From Tubiluchus corallicola (Eukaryota > Priapulida > Priapulimorpha > Priapulimorphida > Tubiluchidae), in assembly GCA_030141605.1 (NCBI GenBank), contig JAQGDQ010000164.1, positions 72,001 through 136,000 of the forward strand: DNA of 64,000 nt. Direction: 5' to 3'. Position 1 is the first letter of the stretch. Each line of letters begins with the position of its first letter. Both the position numbers and the translations under genes were made by a program. The notes under the pieces were generated by a model. The model did not search any database and was not told where the DNA came from. It saw only the letters and a list, made by a program, of their open reading frames with translations. Of this stretch, positions 50,301-64,000 are shown piece after piece.

Positions 50301-53300
50301 TCTGTCTATATATGCTGAAGTTACAGGCACTTGTGGGAGAATTCCCTCTTTTTGCTTGTCAAATATTTCCATTTTAATCCCACTCACTGGAGTTCTGCAA
50401 AAATTTTAAAGTGGAGTTGAAGTAAATTTAGACTGGAACAACAGTAAGTATTTCAAGCAATACCACATGCGGGTTGAAAATTCTTGAAGAAAAATAAGAG
50501 GAGTGACTGTGACACTAATTGATGACCTACTGCATGAACTACAGACAGAATAAGCAACTACAACTCTTTCAATAATTCAGTCATTTTGGTCATGTAACAA
50601 TATTCATGTAGCTATAAATTTACTCATTACGTTTGTGCTTACCGTTGAAACCTCCAGTTTCAATAACCATACAGAACTTTCCATTTCCGACAGAAATATA
50701 CAAGTTTTGTTTGTATAAACAATTCACGCTCTCGACAGCGAAGATTTCAGATTAATAAAAATTATACGACAATAATTCGAACATCGATCAATATTCAAGA
50801 CCGTTAATCTAAACTCACTGCTAAAAATTTTGTATGAATCTAGAATGTTCAAAAGGATGATGCAAATAGAAATTGTGAGAATCTCAAAAAACGCCACACT
50901 CCTCGATGGAATTGACTAACCTATATCATCAGCTCTGTTTTGCTCTTAATGCAGTAACTGTGGTAGTGACTGTCACCTACCTATTCGATCCTATCTTGTT
51001 TAGCAAAATATTTTTAGGTACAGAGATTTTCTTTTAATGTTGTTGACATGAAATGTTCGCTTGTCGAAAATCCCACATTATCGTTTTGAAAATCTCGAAT
51101 GCCTTAAATAATTTTTAGTTAGTGATTTATGAAGCCGATACCGTTGCTCACACGAAGTGTTGCACTTGGTTTATACATGGTTTCCAAAGCGGGAAAGACG
51201 TTTTAACATTCAGCGCTTAAACCTTTCATTCGATACACTAAAACTTCTAATGAATGTGCTCTAGGACTTACTCTATTCTGCGCAAATGAATAAAATAAAC
51301 GTTAGTTAAATGTTCGCGCGAAAACAAGTAGCAACGTTTTAAATACGGCTAATAAAACGCCCGACCAACGAACCTAAACCTCGAGTGAACTTCTTTTATG
51401 TCAAGATAAGAAAATGAACGACATGAAAGACGGCATTAGTTTTTCATTAAAAAATGGCTAGTAAACGAATTAATTATTAATTTGGCAGTTGCTTAAATGC
51501 AAGCAAGAGTTGCTTTAGACGTCAGAGGGCGCTCTGACGTCTAATATATATATAAATATAATTACTATATTTGTATGGACAGGACCATTACGATGCAGTA
51601 GAGAGGCTGATGAAAATAACTGGCTTTTCACCTACCGTACAATACCGTGCAAAATTAATGTAATTTCTGTTTTTATTTTTCATACATTTTATCATAACAA
51701 AACAAATTAATTGAATTAAAAACACTTACACTGTATTGTTTGTGGAACCTGGCGTGCACTGAACGTTGAATGATTGATCTTGTGCTAGAACTACTAAATG
51801 ATGGAACCGAATAGCCACTTTATTTCTGTACAGTCTCCTGGGCTAAATTTGAACAAAACATATTCAAGTAAATATTTTTCCAAATGGAATTTTATTTTGC
51901 GACATGTTATTATTAGGTCTTTATTGTGGATTTCAAATTCTCATACTTTGAGTTCCAACAGGGCATTAAACGAAAATCACCTCATGCTTCTTGCTTGAAG
52001 GACGACATAGGATGTTTGACATAGGCAATAGGCATATCAGTTATAACGAAGCAAGCAGTTTTGACAAAAAATATTTGAAATGACTGGAAGAGGGCAAATG
52101 TAAGAAACGTAAAGATGGATACAGCGTAGATGAAACACGGCTTCGAGACACTTACACCAACGTAACTCGTTCCGCACTCGTTTAATCCGAATCGCAGCGC
52201 AGTCGTATGAAGCCCAGTTCCTATCGTCCGACACATTTCCTCGTGTCTGTGATCTATGACGTGAAGCATGCCAGAGTACGGTTCATCTGTGTATACTGTT
52301 ACTGTCATGGAGGAATTTGTGCAAAGTACTTGAACTGAAAAAAATCAATAACTCAGTAGACTCACAATAGAAATAGAATTAATACTTCCGCGAGAGTAGT
52401 CCCTTTAGCAGAACTCGTGATGGGCTACATAGTTTTTAAAACCACAACTATCTTTTTGTTCTGTTTTCCTAAAGTCATTTATGCGCTCATTTGCTCATTC
52501 CATCAATTCTTGTAAGTCTGTACACCGCCGGCCTAAATCATTATTAGGCCTAATCTTCAACTGTTTGCACACAACAGTTTTTACTTTCGAGAAACAGGTA
52601 TCCATTGTTAGTAATTATTTTGCTTACCTACTTAAGAAATTGATTCATTAGGTCCAGCTCCTTCTGACTATTATTAATGCTTTGAACAATCATCATTGGA
52701 TCACTTATCTTAGAAATAAGCGTTACCAAGACAATTTATTTCTATTTTCGTTTAAATGAAAAGTGTTGTGTACTACATTGTTTATGAAATGAGATACATG
52801 ACAAAATATAATAAGTACAAGCAAAAAAGTGCAAGACTTTAGAGAACCTCTAAACTTTATAAGGTTGAGACTTTAGAGGATCATCCTTCCGATCATTCTT
52901 TTCAGGTTTTCCAGATTATACGAACCGTCACTGACTACTAACACTGACTACTGAAATCTGTCCTCCATCGTATCTTATAAGTCACCAAATTTCGCTTACA
53001 TATCTCCTTACGGTTTCTGAGTTGAACCTAATCCTCAGCCTTAAAACACTCAAACAAGGTTACTAACTGCCCTAATTCAATATTTTCCATGGTACCCTAC
53101 TTTGGTCGCCCATCCACTTACTGCAGTTTTAAGTCTATGGCTCACGGTTTTGTGTTAATTTGAACAAATGAATGAATGAATCAATGAATGAATAAATAAG
53201 TGAATGAACGACAGATTCATTTAATGAGGGTAGACCTCTAGGTGTGCGTATAAACGCAATACTTCTTTTCTCATCGAAAGAATAATCTGCTATTTTATAT

Positions 53301-53892
53301 TAACTTAAGCAATAATTCTTGTGTGCTACATTGCATCGAGTCGTCTAACATTGTCCAAATATCCAGCTCTTAACTATGAGTAAAAGGATGTAAAACGACT
53401 TGGTAAAATAACAGTTAACACTTTATTACACAAGTTACAAGAAAAATCGCTTCTCGCAAATAACACAACTAATCCAAATCCTCATAAAGAAAAGCGTGGT
53501 GGACATCTGATTATGTTAAAACCTCTTTTCTGGCTTCTATCACAAACGATTTACAGAGCAACAAACAAACAGGTTGCGCATAGACGTGAGGCGTGAAGAA
53601 AACGAAGATTAAGACGGTGTTTTCAGCATCAAACAGAAGTGACAAAAACACCGTCATCAGCTATAGAAGCCATTTTAGAGCTAAAAGTCAACAATGTTCT
53701 GAGACCACTTTACAAATCCATGACACTAACGATGTTAAGTGAAACAAAAGAACATCATTATACTTATTAGGCCTAATTACTTATTTACGAAAAACATGTG
53801 AAACAAGCAAGTTACTGAGAAACTAATAGCCACAACTTACCTCGAGGATTAAATTGTACGTTGGATAAATCATTTTCTGTCTGTGCTAAAAC
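44383..53892 (-). CDS. ZP-domain transmembrane protein, 8 exons found, N-terminus missing
   Basis: Exons in transcript order: 53892-53841, 52334-52156, 51842-51730, 50394-50270, 49354-49267, 48253-48097, 47760-47652, 44900-44383. They join in one frame for 446 residues to a stop at 44383. ZP-N: VQVLCTNSS, EEMCRTIGTG, GLNECGTSYVG, YRNKVAIRF, DQSFNVQC. ZP-C: KSCEATADRSDKRVMLI, GGCSVDHALM, FLPFRIDDRQRIHITC, VVICQGSC, INCSN. That is ten cysteines, the ten-cysteine (type II) ZP pattern; such domains polymerise extracellular fibrils. A dibasic ESKRC precedes one membrane segment (LLLGLCIALGILLLFTIILL), then a Cys/Lys-rich stretch and a serine-rich cytoplasmic tail ending SSYAA. The signal-peptide exon is upstream; 54859-54806 is a weak in-phase candidate. 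Ligand and tissue role are unknown. Confidence 0.9.
45843..47662 (-). repeat. 48-bp minisatellite built on the splice donor of ZP exon 47760-47652, about 38 copies
   Basis: On the minus (gene) strand each unit contains CAGATCCAG|GTTAGT. The first unit is the end of the coding exon (GAGATCCAG) and its donor at 47651-47646. Units then run almost 1.8 kb into the intron, with TACGAGA/TATGAGA/AATGAAA-type variants alternating in blocks on the plus strand. Because the period is a multiple of 3, plus-strand ORFs of up to 210 codons appear. They are not genes. Confidence 0.95.
48739..48825. repeat. Short imperfect tandem duplication in a ZP gene intron
   Basis: A purine-rich block containing GCCACACTGGAAGAGGAG (second copy GCCACATTGGAAGAGGAG) followed by AGAAGATGCACAG occurs twice, about 45 bp apart. 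The purine-rich surroundings to about 49230 carry minus-strand ORFs with no family resemblance. Confidence 0.6.
49926..50065. repeat. 28-bp minisatellite in a ZP gene intron, five copies
   Basis: CAGAATCAATGT recurs at 49926, 49954, 49982, 50010 and 50038. On the gene strand the units contain a donor-like TCTGG|GTGAGATC, although no exon of the gene adjoins this array. Confidence 0.93.
53167..53211. repeat. (GAAT)n short tetranucleotide repeat
   Basis: Imperfect GAAT run in a ZP gene intron or its 5' region. Confidence 0.85.
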
Positions 53893-56800
53893 CTGAAACA
53901 AAAAAAAACTCTGAATATTACAATTTAGATTTCATTATTAAATACAGAGTTTGAATGCCCATCCTATTAAACCGACTCATATACTAAGTGGTATCCTTAG
54001 ACCTGAAAAAACTTCTGAAAAAAGTCTGAAAGTGCTTTGCGCGCAATGTACTCAGCTGATATGTGACATTTTTGTAACTATAAACAGAAAAAACTTCCTA
54101 ATTCAACAGCATCACCGCAGCATTGAGCCACCTGTACCCCAAATGAATATTATGAGTCATCTATAGGTCAGTCAAGATCTGGAGTCTGTCACAAATGAGC
54201 AAAGAATTTAACTGAGGATAAAATAAATCTGCTGTGAGCTGACTGTTGAGACATATTATCCTGCTGCAGATCTTTCACTCCCATCTTGATCATTATCACG
54301 TTTATTCAAGTTTTTTGGGTTTGTGTATCAGACAGAGGGGACGTTCTTGCTCTTTCCGTGTACCACCTTGACATTCCGTCACTAGTCGAGATGGCTCATC
54401 TTTCATTAAATTAATACCCAGACTGAAGTGCTGGACAATATATGTATGATCAAAATTCATTTCATGGCCGTTAAGTCTGGCTGTGAGTCATAGTATGCGG
54501 CAGTCAGCCCAGTGACAGTGGCAATCAACCCAGAACAACAACAGCGCCATCTGCAAAGCTAATAGTAAACGATCAACACTCCACCGTTCATTTAAAAGAA
54601 CAGTTACTATGAACAGCTTGTAATAATCAAAATATTTTATAAAATGGGTCAAATTAATATTAATATCATTAGAATCCTTAATATTATTAAATCCCTAAAA
54701 AACTGCAGTAAATTAATATAATTTGTCATGGAATGTAATTAGATAGTTTATTTAGATGGATCAGAAAACAGCATGAAGACATGAAGTTTGGCGGATGAAA
54801 GTTACCTGCATTGATGTCAATAGCATGCAGCCTGTGCGTGCAAGTCTTATAGCCAACAACTATATTGATCTTGAAAGCGAAAGTGATCACGCTATGCGTC
54901 ATGCAGGTATAATCGTCTGAGACCGGAACAAATCAATAAAAGCTATGAAACATTAATAAAGTTCAGTAGCTTCAGCATATTGTAAATTTCTCATCATGCG
55001 GGATGGCGCTATGCTGGTGTAGTTCATGGTGGCACTGATTCACTTTCATTCATTAGGTATTAATAAAAGAAAACGGTAAATGTATACTACTGTTACGCAA
55101 AATAACATCTAACATAATGCAACCCCTTATGAATCTGTGTCAATCCTACACTGATTTTTATCTAGAACGACAAAGTCTGTTTTCTAAGAGTTCTTTGACA
55201 AAGTTGCAACTCGCACTCACAAAATTCAAAGTACACAGCAGCTTGCCGAATTAGGACAAGCAAAAAATAAAAACAGCGGCGTTTTAAATAAATAAAATTT
55301 TGCCTGCGTCCTTTCTAGTTCAATAAACATTCTTTCTCACCTTCGTAATGCTGGGCTGTCCACGGCAAATATGGGTGTTTCGTCTGTTTCCAATCAGACT
55401 TGCATTGACTTGTTTAACCTTTCACTTTTGCATGTAACTTAGAGAGGAGAAATTCTCAGAAATGTCTGGCAGAAATAGCCAAGACATAGTTATAAAGTCC
55501 GATACCTGCGCTCTTCTTGTTACAGAACAATCATTCTATCTTCCATGGAATACTGCAGTTCACATGAGCTGGTGTTTAAACTTACTCACAGATGACAGGT
55601 ATTGAAAGACCACTGTTACTTAAATTATCAAGCATCCGTCGCTGTACACTAAGCAGATGGGTGTTTCTTCGTTTTGCTGTAACGATAAGTGAAACGCTTT
55701 TCCAAAGCTGCGATTCTTAAACCTTTTGTCAGAAATTCTTTTGTTCGAAACCATTATGTCCTCAAGTCAGTCACTTGCTAGTTTTTGTTCTTTCGTATTA
55801 CTTGACGAAAAAAATTCATAGTTAATTTGGGGCAATCGTTCGTATCGTACATTACTTACTCCTATGTTACTGAAAATTACTACGCAGGACTTGGCACACG
55901 CACCTGACCAGCAAAGAGGCATCCATGAAGTTCATTTACGCTAATTAGTCTTGTGATTTGTATTGGTTAGCAGCTATGTATTTTCATGTTTCGATACGTA
56001 TTACTGATCAAACACTTAAAGCACCAACACGAATAAGAACTTCACAAGGGCAAATTTATGCGAAAAATTATTTTAAAATTGCTACCTAGGGGCCACGTGT
56101 AGATCTATTTAACATTAACAATAATAATTTTCCCCTTATCAGTAGTTTTTACTTTGTGGAAAAATTCCTGTCAACAAATCCTGTTCTTGAATTTCCACGT
56201 CATGATCCTCCTCGAGCAAATATACTTCACCATAATTTACTCGCCTTGGAGGGTGGCAGCCGACGAGGAGAAGTCATTTCAGAAAGAAATACACATGGAG
56301 TAACTTTCGACATTCTGAATGGTATTATTTAGACGATATCACTATTTTTGGAAAGAAACAAAACGTCCAAGATTTTTCACTTACAATAAAATAGAACGCT
56401 AATGTATTTCTGATCATTGTCAAATCCCTCAATCAACTAACGCCCCCTTCATCCTGCATCTTTTTTTATTATTCTCCCAGTAACCCACTTCACCATGTTT
56501 GCTAAATGTTTCAAAGTTAAATAAGCAACACAAGCCCAAGTGTTCGACTTGAACTGTGCAGTGTTTAGCAGTAACCTTGCCCGAGGAACAGCAGGGCGGA
56601 GCCAATGCCTGTAAGCTGGTCCTAGCGCCAGTGCACCACGCAGGCGAGTTTTCATTACATAGAAACAAATCTTCCTCGCGCGGGGAATGTCATGACGTGC
56701 AAACAGTGAGACTTAGGCAAGGTCTCTAACATTTCACCCTGAAATTTGAGCTAGGATTGAATGAAATCTTTTGCAACTTGATTATTTATTCATAGAGCTG

Positions 56801-59078
56801 AACTCACAGCTTCTTGTCTAACATTGAAAATAAAATTAGGCCTTCGTGCGCAAAGATTCTGAGCACTATCTGGCCTTATTCACATGCGGACAATAAAATA
56901 TAAACCAGACCACTATGAAACATTGCTTAGTGTAATACTTGAAAAGATGCACTAACAAACTTAGTTACAATGGTTATGTCGGTGTCCTAATATAATTCGG
57001 TTTAAGTTTGTTTTAAGGAAAGTTCTGGAACTGTCTGGCCTACCCGAAATGAGACTCAATTTATTTGTAGATATTTGGGCGATGCAAGATTTCAAAGCAC
57101 AAGAAAACACACTTCGTAGATAAAACTAAAAATCGTCTTGAAATTTTACCACTTTCACGCTGCTTTATTGCATACAGAGCTTGCGCTAGCAGTAACGCTG
57201 TATAAAACTTGTAAAGTTAAACTACCGTTAGGTGGAGCCATTTTAATGGTAAGTCGAGTGAAACAAATTTAGGTAACGTTACCAAAAGTTTGAAAAGTAA
57301 TAAGAACATTCGCAGCACACTCTTCTTATTAAGAAAGTACTTAAATTACTTTGTCTTATCAATAAGATTAATAATGAGTTCTTTGTGAGCCAGTGATGCA
57401 TAATGGGATGGCAGTGCAGTAGAATTCTACTAGGTGGCACGAGTATTTTAAATTATTAAAAATTTTCTTTTCCAATTTCATGTGTTTTAAACAGGTAAAC
57501 ATTATATTATTCATTTTAATTTTATACGGAATTTTTTTAGTATATACTTTAACATTCGCCTCTCTTTCCTTCATGCCTTGAAGAAGCACAATGTGGATGA
57601 TGCGAACTCGGATTGTTAAGTACGAAACATCAACAAACTTGTAATTAAGCCTAACGGCTATATTCTCGTAGCAGCTTAATTATTTTAACTAATCGCTTTT
57701 TAGTTGACAATCGCATGTTTGCAATTTGGTTGTAACAAATAGTTAAGTACGTTTAATCACACGTCTGTACACGTGATATGAAGCTGCTTGCTACTTTATC
57801 CAAGTCTATTGGCTGGCCAGCGATTGCCTATTATAGGGCAATGTTGACAGAAACTACTTGCCGAAATTGGATCAATGAAAACTAAGCTGCGTGTGATTTA
57901 TGGCAAGAAGTCGTCTAGAGGGGATTATATGCCTACCTATAGTAACAAGCCATTTATAGACCCATTAAATGTTACCCTCCAACCGGCAAATGGCAGCAAT
58001 TCTCTTATTGTGCAGAATGAACAATGTAAATGCTGATTTATTATTTATATGAAATAGTTAGGTGTGCGGATATTAGGTCGCGTTAATTAATATTGACAAT
58101 CGCAAATTAACTGTGGATGTAGGTAGCTGCCTAATTATGCAGGTCCATATGTGTAGTGCTGCTTTCTTCAAGCACAAAATCTACGAATTTTCAGCGGCAG
58201 CTAAACAAATTGCCTTTATATTTTGCAATAATTGTACAATATTTTAATTTCACTGTAAATGTGCTTATAACTAGGTGTAGTTAAATCCAAAGGTCATCAA
58301 TAAATCAATATAGGTACTTAAATTATCGGTAACCTGCGCCTGTAGTTACTGAAGTTACATTAAAGTAGCAGTTTGAGACAGACTCGGGCAGTCTATTGCG
58401 GTATAGTCTGAAAAATTCTGAAAACTCATCATAAACTGACAATTGTCTTGTGACACGACGTTTGCCTGGCTTGTAGATGACTCTTAAGTTGAACCATTAC
58501 TAATGGCTAGGTGACAGCATGGCCTGTAGGCCTACTACAGCAACTTGAAACTGTTGACCGCATTAGATTCCTGTTATAACTCGATAACAAAGTAGTGGAC
58601 GGATTTTGAAGTTTTGATTCTTTTAATCTCAGATATTTTTCATAGCTAACCGCTTTACACTTGATTGTCTGTTTGCCTAGCAAATACTCAGTCACTGTAC
58701 ATTACGTAAAGTAGTAAGGCATCGTATTTGCTTATTATAATGTTAATAACGTATCAAATTTGACCACTGGTAAATGTGCATTAATGAAACGCAATAAAAT
58801 CTTAGGCATTTCGGATTTACACACATTCTCTTCCTTTGCATGCAGGAGGTAAATAGGCAAATCGGTATGGCGAATGAGAATTTCCAGAAATTTGTATTGA
58901 TCCAGGTGGTCATTTAACTAATAAGTTGAAATTTTCAACTGTAAAGAGTTAAAACGAGGTTTACATCTGTTGGTCTAATTCGTTGCATTTACGTGGTACC
59001 TTTCACACTTAGCCACATACCTAGTTAAAATTGTACATAGCAACGAAAACGACATTAAGCCGCGTATGTTGGCATTTA
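53893..59078. other. Region upstream of the ZP gene, no gene recognised
   Basis: If the ZP gene's first exon is in the window, it lies here or further right. A weak candidate is 54806-54859 (minus), which reads in phase into the next exon and has a leucine-containing stretch. A GC-richer patch at about 56560-56700 could be a promoter or first exon. Nothing else could be supported. Confidence 0.35.
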
Positions 59079-59533
59079 CCGTATTTTCCCGTGTATAAGA
59101 GACCCTTTTTTGCTCAGAATTTTCACTTTAAAAATAGGGGGTCTCTTATACATGGGAGTAAGTCTTTTCAATAAGATGCATAAATTGTGACACTAATGAT
59201 TTTAAAGAAATAAGTGCTCTACAACTGTTTTGCGTGTGGCGTTCGACTATGAAGCGGTTGTAAGCAATACAAGCATCGTGACACAGACATTATCTCCTCG
59301 TTTTCTCTTTTCCTGTTACAGGTTTGCAGGTACGCACTTTAATATATACCAGTACTCTTTTTCTACAACACATTAACTGGTTTTATTTTGTTTTCAGTAC
59401 CGCACTGAGTTGAAAAAAGTTGTACTCTACCCTCTAAAAATGTCCGTCTGAAAAAACTTTTTTCCAGAATTTTTGCCTAAAAATTGAAGGGGTTTCTTAT
59501 ACACAAGGGTCTCTTATACACGGGAAAATACGG
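59079..59533. mobile_element. MITE with about 28-bp terminal inverted repeats and TA target duplication
   Basis: The left end CCGTATTTTCCCGTGTATAA continues into GAGACCC, and its inverted complement ends at 59533. Both ends are flanked by TA (59077-59078 and 59534-59535), as for Tc1/mariner-type insertions. CTCTTATACA-type subterminal repeats occur inside both ends. At about 455 bp with no ORF, it is non-autonomous. Similar CCGTATTTT...TATAAG ends are widespread in animal genomes. Confidence 0.8.
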
Positions 59534-59592
59534 TATATTGAATGATGAAAAAAGCTACACTCATTTACGAGCCGATATATGTATATACAGAA

Positions 59593-59705
59593 AAGAGAGA
59601 CAGACAGACAGATGAGAGAGAGAGAGAGAGAGGGGGGGAGAAAGACGGATTGAAAAAACGACTCAGAGAGAGAGACAGACAGACAGATGAGAGAGGGGGG
59701 TGGGT
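59593..59705. repeat. GA-rich repeat with a duplicated ACAGACAGACAGATGAGAG block
   Basis: GA-rich low-complexity DNA in which GAGACAGACAGACAGATGAG occurs twice about 80 bp apart. A 70-codon ORF through it is repeat-driven. Confidence 0.85.
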
Positions 59706-59759
59706 GGAAAGAAATATGAAGTTCAAAGGAAAAAGCTTTAAGCTTAAACCCTAGTAATT

Positions 59760-62050
59760 ATTACATGTAATTTCACCATGTTTACCCGCCCTGAATTAAA
59801 ATGGGTTTAATTTAAGATAAGGATAATTAAGATTTTAAATTAAAAGGGCGGCGGGAGAAAAAGAAGGCTAGATCAATTAATTGAAACCTCATGCGTGAAA
59901 ATAAGTAATCAACATACTTTAATGTTCATAATAAGAAAATCTTAAATTCTGAAATAAAATTTTATGTTTTCGTTTAATTAGTTACCATACTTATTCTTTA
60001 ACGTTTGTACAATGTTTAAGCCTCGGGTGACCAAGACTTTATGAGCGACGTGGTTACTTAAATACAGAAAACCCGACAGTTAAAATATAATTATAATCAA
60101 ACGTGCTATTGCAATATATTGTTAAACTGTTTTTTATACATACACGTAAAGGTCGGTATCTATAATTTTCGAAAAACTTGACAGAATAGATACTGACGTG
60201 AAGTTTTAGGATTCAGATATTTTAATGTGCTTTACGTTAAATTTTACCAATTTAGGCTCCAGTAGCTTTTGGCTTTTTCTAGAAAGAAATAGCAAATCCT
60301 GTTAGTTCTGTTAAATTAGAACAGCTTAAATTAGATTCAGTTTAAATTAAATTAGATTCAACACGATCATGTTGATTTGATTGGACAAAATTGCACAGGG
60401 TTTCCTGCATTTAACATTGCGGCAGTATCATTTACTTCCGTTTTGTTTTTATGTTTAAAATAAAATATGTTACTAATAAACTTTACCAACATCAACAATA
60501 TTAAAAGATGTAGAGACTTGAACAATAAAGACTTTTATAACATCTAGTTATACAAAAATTAATAACCGACTGGAACAGAAACTTGTACATAGTCTGTTCG
60601 GTAGCATAAATTTAACATGAGCTGCGAAATAAAATGACATAAGCGTAGTTAGTACCTGCAACGTTAGTATTAGCGCTATTAACGCAGTAGGCTAGAATTT
60701 TCTGGCAAATTGTTCTGATAAAGCTAGCTAAGCAGGTTGTACACCTCTTATACAGGATATAATTTGTGTAGAAACTGTAGTTTATTGTTGCCAGTTGCAG
60801 CGAAAACAAAACTAGCTTTTGAAATTCAAAGAAAAGTACGAGCAATCGGAGGCGAGGTGAGTGAACCAGGAACATGGCGCCCATACTTGCAATATATATA
60901 TATATATATTATCTGTCTTAAAAAAGTTAACATCACAAATACTTCTATAGATTTGCATTGAAAATCAAATGTCCAGTGAGAAATAATGAAAACGAGAGAC
61001 GATAAAGAGGACATGTGGAGAAAATGTTGTAGAGAAAGCGTAAATTAGACAGGAAATCTAATAAAAGCAATTTTGCAAGCAGTAAAACCTTTTTAATAAG
61101 TGATATGCAAAGAATGACGATGGAAAAAGATGCTATATACCTGGAGAATGTTCCTTGTGTTAATTTGAGAAGCAAGGCAGGAAAGGTAAATGTTAAAATG
61201 CGCACGCGCAAATCTTTAATTGCTACCTGATGCAACAATGCGACAATTCCGTTTGCGTTTGACTTTAATGTCATCATTGTCTTTTGATTCTACTGAAGTT
61301 TCAATGCTTTTCTAGTAGCATACAAGCCCCCCTCGGCAGTTAATTATATATACGAGAACAAAACTACAGGTGTTTCTAATTGCCTTCTCTACCTGTCGAA
61401 AAACTCATTGCAAGCTGTTTGTTCTCTGTTGTTAAAAAAATGTTGTACTTAATTAAAAGTGACACAGGCAGTGTGACAACATTACAATTTAAACTTGTAC
61501 CCGTCGTTGTGTAAAACGTGGCAACTAGCTTGTCTGATTTCAGAGTTTTGATTGATTAGCGAGGTCTGATAACGAAACGAAACTTAATAAAGGCCGTCAT
61601 CGTTGACATCTAATTAAAAATAATCATATGCAAATAAAGAACGCCAAGTGTATGTTGAGGTACCTTTAAGAACAGGAGGAAGTAGTAATTAAGAAGTATA
61701 GAAAAACCACTAAGGCTGTTGTCCCTGACATGACTCCATACTGACTTTTGCAGTAACTCAGCTGATTGATCTCCTTCTCTTTAGGCCTATATTTTTATCT
61801 GAATCTAACCTTCATTTTCACCATCATCTCACTCACTTGTCGCTGTCATTACTCTTACCATCGCCCGTTTTTTCATTCTCCTCGCTTTTTTATTTCGTAC
61901 CTTCTACATGATTCCATTTTGCCTTCTGCTCATGAACAAGTTTATCTTTTTGGCCTATCTCAATATCTAGTGAAACTTTACAATTTTCTTTTGTTTTTAT
62001 AGTAGTAATAGCTTGACCGTGTTGTATGCTTTAATGTAAGCTAAGCTAAG
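59760..62050. other. Intergenic, no gene recognised
   Basis: AT-rich sequence with a 20-bp (TA)n run at 60891-60910. ORFs of 60 to 110 codons show no family resemblance and no consistent splice context. Confidence 0.4.
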
Positions 62051-62169
62051 CGAAACGAAACGAAACGAAACGAAACGAAACGAAACGAAACGAAACGAAA
62101 CGAAACGAAACGAAACTAAACTAAACTAAACTAAACTAAACTAAACTACACTAAACTAAATTAAACTAG
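62051..62169. repeat. Pentanucleotide array (CGAAA)n then (CTAAA)n
   Basis: About 13 units of CGAAA switch sharply to about 10 units of CTAAA with one CTACA, then decay. The switch is a single C-G to C-T change in the unit that has itself been amplified. Confidence 0.95.
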
Positions 62170-62257
62170 TGTAAAGCAAACAACACCCTGATTTAAACGA
62201 TATTCCCTTTATGTTGACTATCTTATAAATGTTTAGAAAATTTGAAAAATTTTGCAT

Positions 62258-62330
62258 CTCCACTGAGACTCAAACCCAGGACTTTCTGCTTTCTTGGTTG
62301 CTGTGCTAAGCATTACATCACAGAGGCACT
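62258..62330 (-). repeat. tRNA-like sequence, SINE head or tRNA relic
   Basis: On the minus strand an A-box-like GTAATGCTTAGCAC is followed by a B-box-like GGGTTTGAGTCTCAG at a tRNA-like spacing. The ends do not pair convincingly as an acceptor stem. It differs from the 2252-2547 SINE. Confidence 0.45.
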
Positions 62331-63931
<1,601 letters not shown>

Positions 63932-64000
63932 CATCTGAAGAAGATTCAGTTACTATAATAAGGAGTAAATTACAAATGATATCAGTCATATCAGTCAACA

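Noticed and set aside
50641-50740. Candidate extra ZP exon reading SVNCLYKQNLYISVGNGKF on the minus strand with a good donor
   Set aside because: It lacks a credible acceptor, and the exons on both sides (51842-51730 and 50394-50270) already join in phase with the expected ZP order.
56429-56668. GC-richer ORFs as the ZP first exon
   Set aside because: The possible donor leaves the wrong phase for the next exon, and the N-terminus is not hydrophobic like a signal peptide.

Overview
The window is nuclear DNA from an invertebrate animal. Coding exons are short, carry GT-AG introns of about 0.2 to 3.5 kb, and encode conserved metazoan proteins; the background is AT-rich and full of microsatellites, minisatellites and dead transposons. 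The NRF1 protein is closer in style to mollusc, annelid or other non-insect invertebrate sequences than to insect Ewg, but I cannot name the species or phylum from sequence alone.

Layout. (1) 518-13008, plus strand: a complete 13-exon gene for mitochondrial dihydrolipoamide dehydrogenase (DLD), predicted 511 aa. (2) 16995-18293, minus: a BTB-BACK protein in one uninterrupted coding exon, with a cysteine-rich, MATH/TRAF-like C-terminus. (3) about 19000-21865, minus: a decayed non-LTR retrotransposon (endonuclease and reverse transcriptase remnants). (4) 21866-28400: no recognisable coding gene; it holds a long CT microsatellite, a tRNA-like repeat and a GC-richer pocket that may belong to the NRF1 promoter. 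(5) 28434-41073, plus: a complete 11-coding-exon gene for the transcription factor NRF1 (479 aa). (6) 44383-53892, minus: eight exons of a type I membrane protein with a full ZP (zona pellucida) domain; the first exon with the signal peptide was not found with confidence. (7) 53893-64000: no coding gene recognised, but a MITE, a tRNA-like repeat and several simple repeats.

Functionally, DLD is the E3 subunit of mitochondrial 2-oxo-acid dehydrogenases and NRF1 is a transcriptional regulator of mitochondrial and growth genes. The two mitochondrion-related genes are linked here, but nothing in the sequence shows that the linkage matters. DLD and the BTB gene converge, as do NRF1 and the ZP gene.

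The most unusual observation concerns splice sites. In three unrelated genes (DLD exon 12, NRF1 exon 9, ZP exon 7 of those found) the minisatellite in the following intron begins exactly on the exon/intron junction, and its unit contains the last exon bases plus the 5' splice site. The result is arrays of about 6, 15 and 38 copies of a splice-donor-containing unit lying directly behind the real donor. Use of any decoy donor would bring an in-frame stop within eight codons. I could not run alignments, repeat finders or splice-site scoring; all exon boundaries come from reading frame, phase and family knowledge.
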